From Clavulina sp. PMI_390 (lineage: Eukaryota; Basidiomycota; Agaricomycetes; Cantharellales; Hydnaceae): 64,000 nucleotides of DNA. The translations under genes and the position numbers were made by a program. The first letter of the stretch is position 1. Each line of letters starts with the position of its first letter. Shown here in pieces: positions 61,971-64,000 of the stretch. The notes beneath the pieces are model-generated. The model saw nothing but the letters and a program-made list of their open reading frames with translations. It had not been told where the DNA came from and made no database searches. Location: positions 298,668 through 362,667 of the forward strand of contig WIDE01000034.1 of the NCBI GenBank assembly GCA_015039315.1. Direction: 5' to 3'.

Positions 61971-63923
61971 ATGAAGGGTTCGTCGCGGTTCGCTTTGGAC
62001 ACTGCGGTCGCAGCAAGGCCTGGGCAGGAATACTTGGGGGCCTTTCTGGTGACGATCTGGTTGAATAGTTTGTGAGCCTCGTTTTCGACCGCGATTGTGC
62101 ATGAGGCTCGTTGATGATGACCAATGAGCGCCCGTTCTACTTAGTTGGACTGGCGTGATGCACGTCCAAGCGTATCTGTACTATCGAAGATTTCCTCGTG
62201 ACTCTGTTTATATCAAACTCCTGGTAGGTGCTAACCACCTGTCAGACCCAAGATTAGCCAACAATACTAATGCGAGATTTGGATTGATCACCATCTACTT
62301 CCAGGTCTTGACCCTTTGGTATAGCATCACATCGAACCTCAGATTTAGTTGAAGCGCTAATATGTGCATGTGTTTCAGTTTGTTTCAGACATTCTACTTG
62401 TATGCTGCGACCTCGAATCCAGTCGCATTGTGATTGCGTTAACGTCGGTTTCATCTCCAAGCTGCAGCTGTCTCTCATTCCTCTACTACAATTTGATCTA
62501 CGCTGCGGAGAATAATGCTACCATTCTCGCTGGAACATGGTAGTGTCCTTTTTTCGAGCAGCATGATCCCTTCTCTCTCTTGATAGTACTTCTAGGGACG
62601 TTCACTATATTGCTACTCATCGGGTGAGTCTCCATGTCGGTCCACTAGCGCAGACGTCTCCTGGTGCCAGGATGATGAAGGCGATATCATAGCCACTACT
62701 AAATCTATATTCTTCTAGCTTATCACAACAACGCTTACCCAAGTCTTTTTCGCTGGACGTCTGTGGGCATGTGCGCAATCCCGGGTCCATCGCTCCTTTC
62801 TCAGAATCTGACGAATCCAATATATCCCAGATGGCCTGCATGTCTGGATGATGGTGCCTTTGGTACGAAACCCATCATTGGGTTCCTGCTTCGAGGTATT
62901 CTAAATATGAGATGTATCTTGATAATATAGGGGATCATGGTTGTTGCGACATTAGGTGAGAATGACGTGTTCGACCCTCCTACTTGGAGTACTAAATGTA
63001 TTCGCGGTTGTTTACTACCTATAGGAATCGGCATTGGTGGGCGACCAGATCGCGGAGTCACCACCATCTTATTAATCATTATTTCATTTAGCGGAAAACT
63101 ATAATGCTTGGCATCTACAGCCTGGATCGAAGCTATTCGTCTGGTCCGTAAGCGCATGGAACTCTTTGATGGTACGAGCACGAAAGCGGACATGGGAACA
63201 ACCCTTGTTTATCGATTGTGTCACTTATGCTTCTACTAGGTAGGCTCAGATATCCTCATCTCGATATCCCTCGTCGTTATAATGTCTAAGAGAAAGAGCG
63301 GGTTCAGGTCGTGTGTGCTTTCCATAGCTTTTGCTTGTGCTCTTGGTATAGGTCTGACTAATCTGGTCGCGTTTGTGTTAGCACCAACTCCGTGATAAGA
63401 ATGATCACTTTATATGGCGTAGCTTCTGGGACAATAAATTCTTTGCTAGCTTTGGGTAGTCTCATCTTCGTGAGTTTATTGATCAAGGTCTATGGCATGC
63501 TACTTACAGCGGCCTTGGCGCTCTGGCTGGTAGAATCAAATCGAGTGCTTTTCTGGGCAGTTTTTGACTATAGCAGTGCGTTCAAATCCCAGTTTGGTCC
63601 ATTCTTGAGTATTGAGGTTTCGCAACTCGATGCGCAGTGGCCGCCAGTGATCACCATCTGCGCGGTACTCGCAAAGTTAGTCGTGAAACGTTTTTATTGT
63701 TGCGCCTGAAACTGACCACTCCAACAGTCTTCAAGTTCGGAGTTCTCTCCGCGCACTTATACCAACTGATCAGAGCATTCCAACGCCTAGTTTTTCGATG
63801 AAGGCACTTGAGGCGATGCCACAACGTCACGCCCCAGGTCGTTCGACCCACCCACACTCCATCAATCGTACAAGTCCCCAGCCAAGCTCTTCAACACCGT
63901 CGGCCGAAATAAGCGCGCTGTAA
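61971..63923 (+). CDS. seven-helix membrane protein, DUF6534-like, copy C
   Basis: Start taken at the ATG at 61971 (MKGSSRFALDTAVAARPGQE, then YLGAFLVTIWLNS). It splices to FWTGVMHVQAYLYYRRFPRD, then VLTLW, SCLSFLYYNLIYAAENNATI, W-DVHYIATHR, LITTTLTQVFFAGRLWAC, GIMVVATL, AENYNAWHLQPGSKLFVW, SDILISISLVVIMSKRKSGF and MITLYGVASGTINSLLALGS. The tail is LQVRSSLRALIPTDQSIPTP and ends at 63923, near the window edge. All exons needed for the seven helices are present. The frame upstream of the ATG is open for about 170 nt, so an earlier start cannot be excluded. It is closer to copy B than to copy A in the tail and in the THR-exon. Confidence 0.7.
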
Positions 63924-64000
63924 AAGGGAGTTGGCATCAGCTACGCCTCTCCTCCCATTCTTGCAGCTGCTAGGGCTGAAAACGTTCGCGAGCGCATAAC

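Overview
The window is nuclear DNA of a filamentous basidiomycete. Nearly every gene is split by short introns (about 45-80 nt, GT...AG), many exons are very small, and genes alternate between strands with short spacers. A secreted xylanase with a fungal CBM1 module and three copies of a seven-helix membrane protein of the type abundant in Agaricomycetes support this. A Rhizoctonia/Ceratobasidium-like fungus is my best guess, but that is inference. No prokaryotic feature, rRNA gene, CRISPR array or convincing tRNA gene was seen.

Layout. 0.2-9.2 kb: a secreted Ser/Thr-rich protein (-) and a very large FG-nucleoporin of the Nup159/Nup214 type (+). 9.5-10.8 kb: a divergent pair, CMC1 (-) and ICln (+). 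12.1-14.0 kb: a CBM1-GH10 endoxylanase in 13 exons. 14.3-18.3 kb: two genes sharing an unnamed domain, on either side of a frame-broken C2H2 zinc-finger gene. 18.7-23.8 kb: a divergent pair, a Kel3/KLHDC4-type kelch protein (-) and GMP synthase (+). 24.4-26.6 kb: DUF6534-like membrane protein copy A (-). 28.2-31.3 kb: a divergent pair, exosome subunit RRP41/SKI6 (-) and the glycine-cleavage T protein GCV1 (+); GCV1 carries a 327-bp internal tandem duplication. 31.5-36.0 kb: an unrecognised Ser/Pro-rich gene (+) and an unrecognised 7-exon gene with a SUMO-interaction-like motif (-). 36.4-41.1 kb: the acetyl-CoA transporter SLC33A1 (+), ATG12 (-) and TRM8 (+); ATG12 and TRM8 are divergent. 42.1-45.7 kb: a disordered Ala/Pro-rich protein (-) and a small unknown protein (+). 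48.9-54.4 kb: a copper amine oxidase (-) divergent from an EutQ-like cupin (+). 54.4-58.8 kb: gene-poor. 58.8-63.9 kb: DUF6534-like copies B and C in tandem.

Most genes are unrelated housekeeping functions: nuclear pore transport, mRNA decay, tRNA m7G, autophagy, one-carbon and GMP synthesis, mitochondrial copper-protein assembly. Four divergent pairs share spacers of about 90-145 bp, which probably act as bidirectional promoters. Several small genes (CMC1, ATG12, the SIM-motif gene, the cupin) are built from exons too short to show as open frames. I assembled these by hand from splice sites and checked that the exon lengths sum to whole codons. The main candidates for new biology are the in-frame duplication in GCV1, the unnamed domain shared by the two 14-18 kb genes, the SIM-motif gene, the microexons in the xylanase and amine oxidase, and the amine oxidase/EutQ-like cupin pair.
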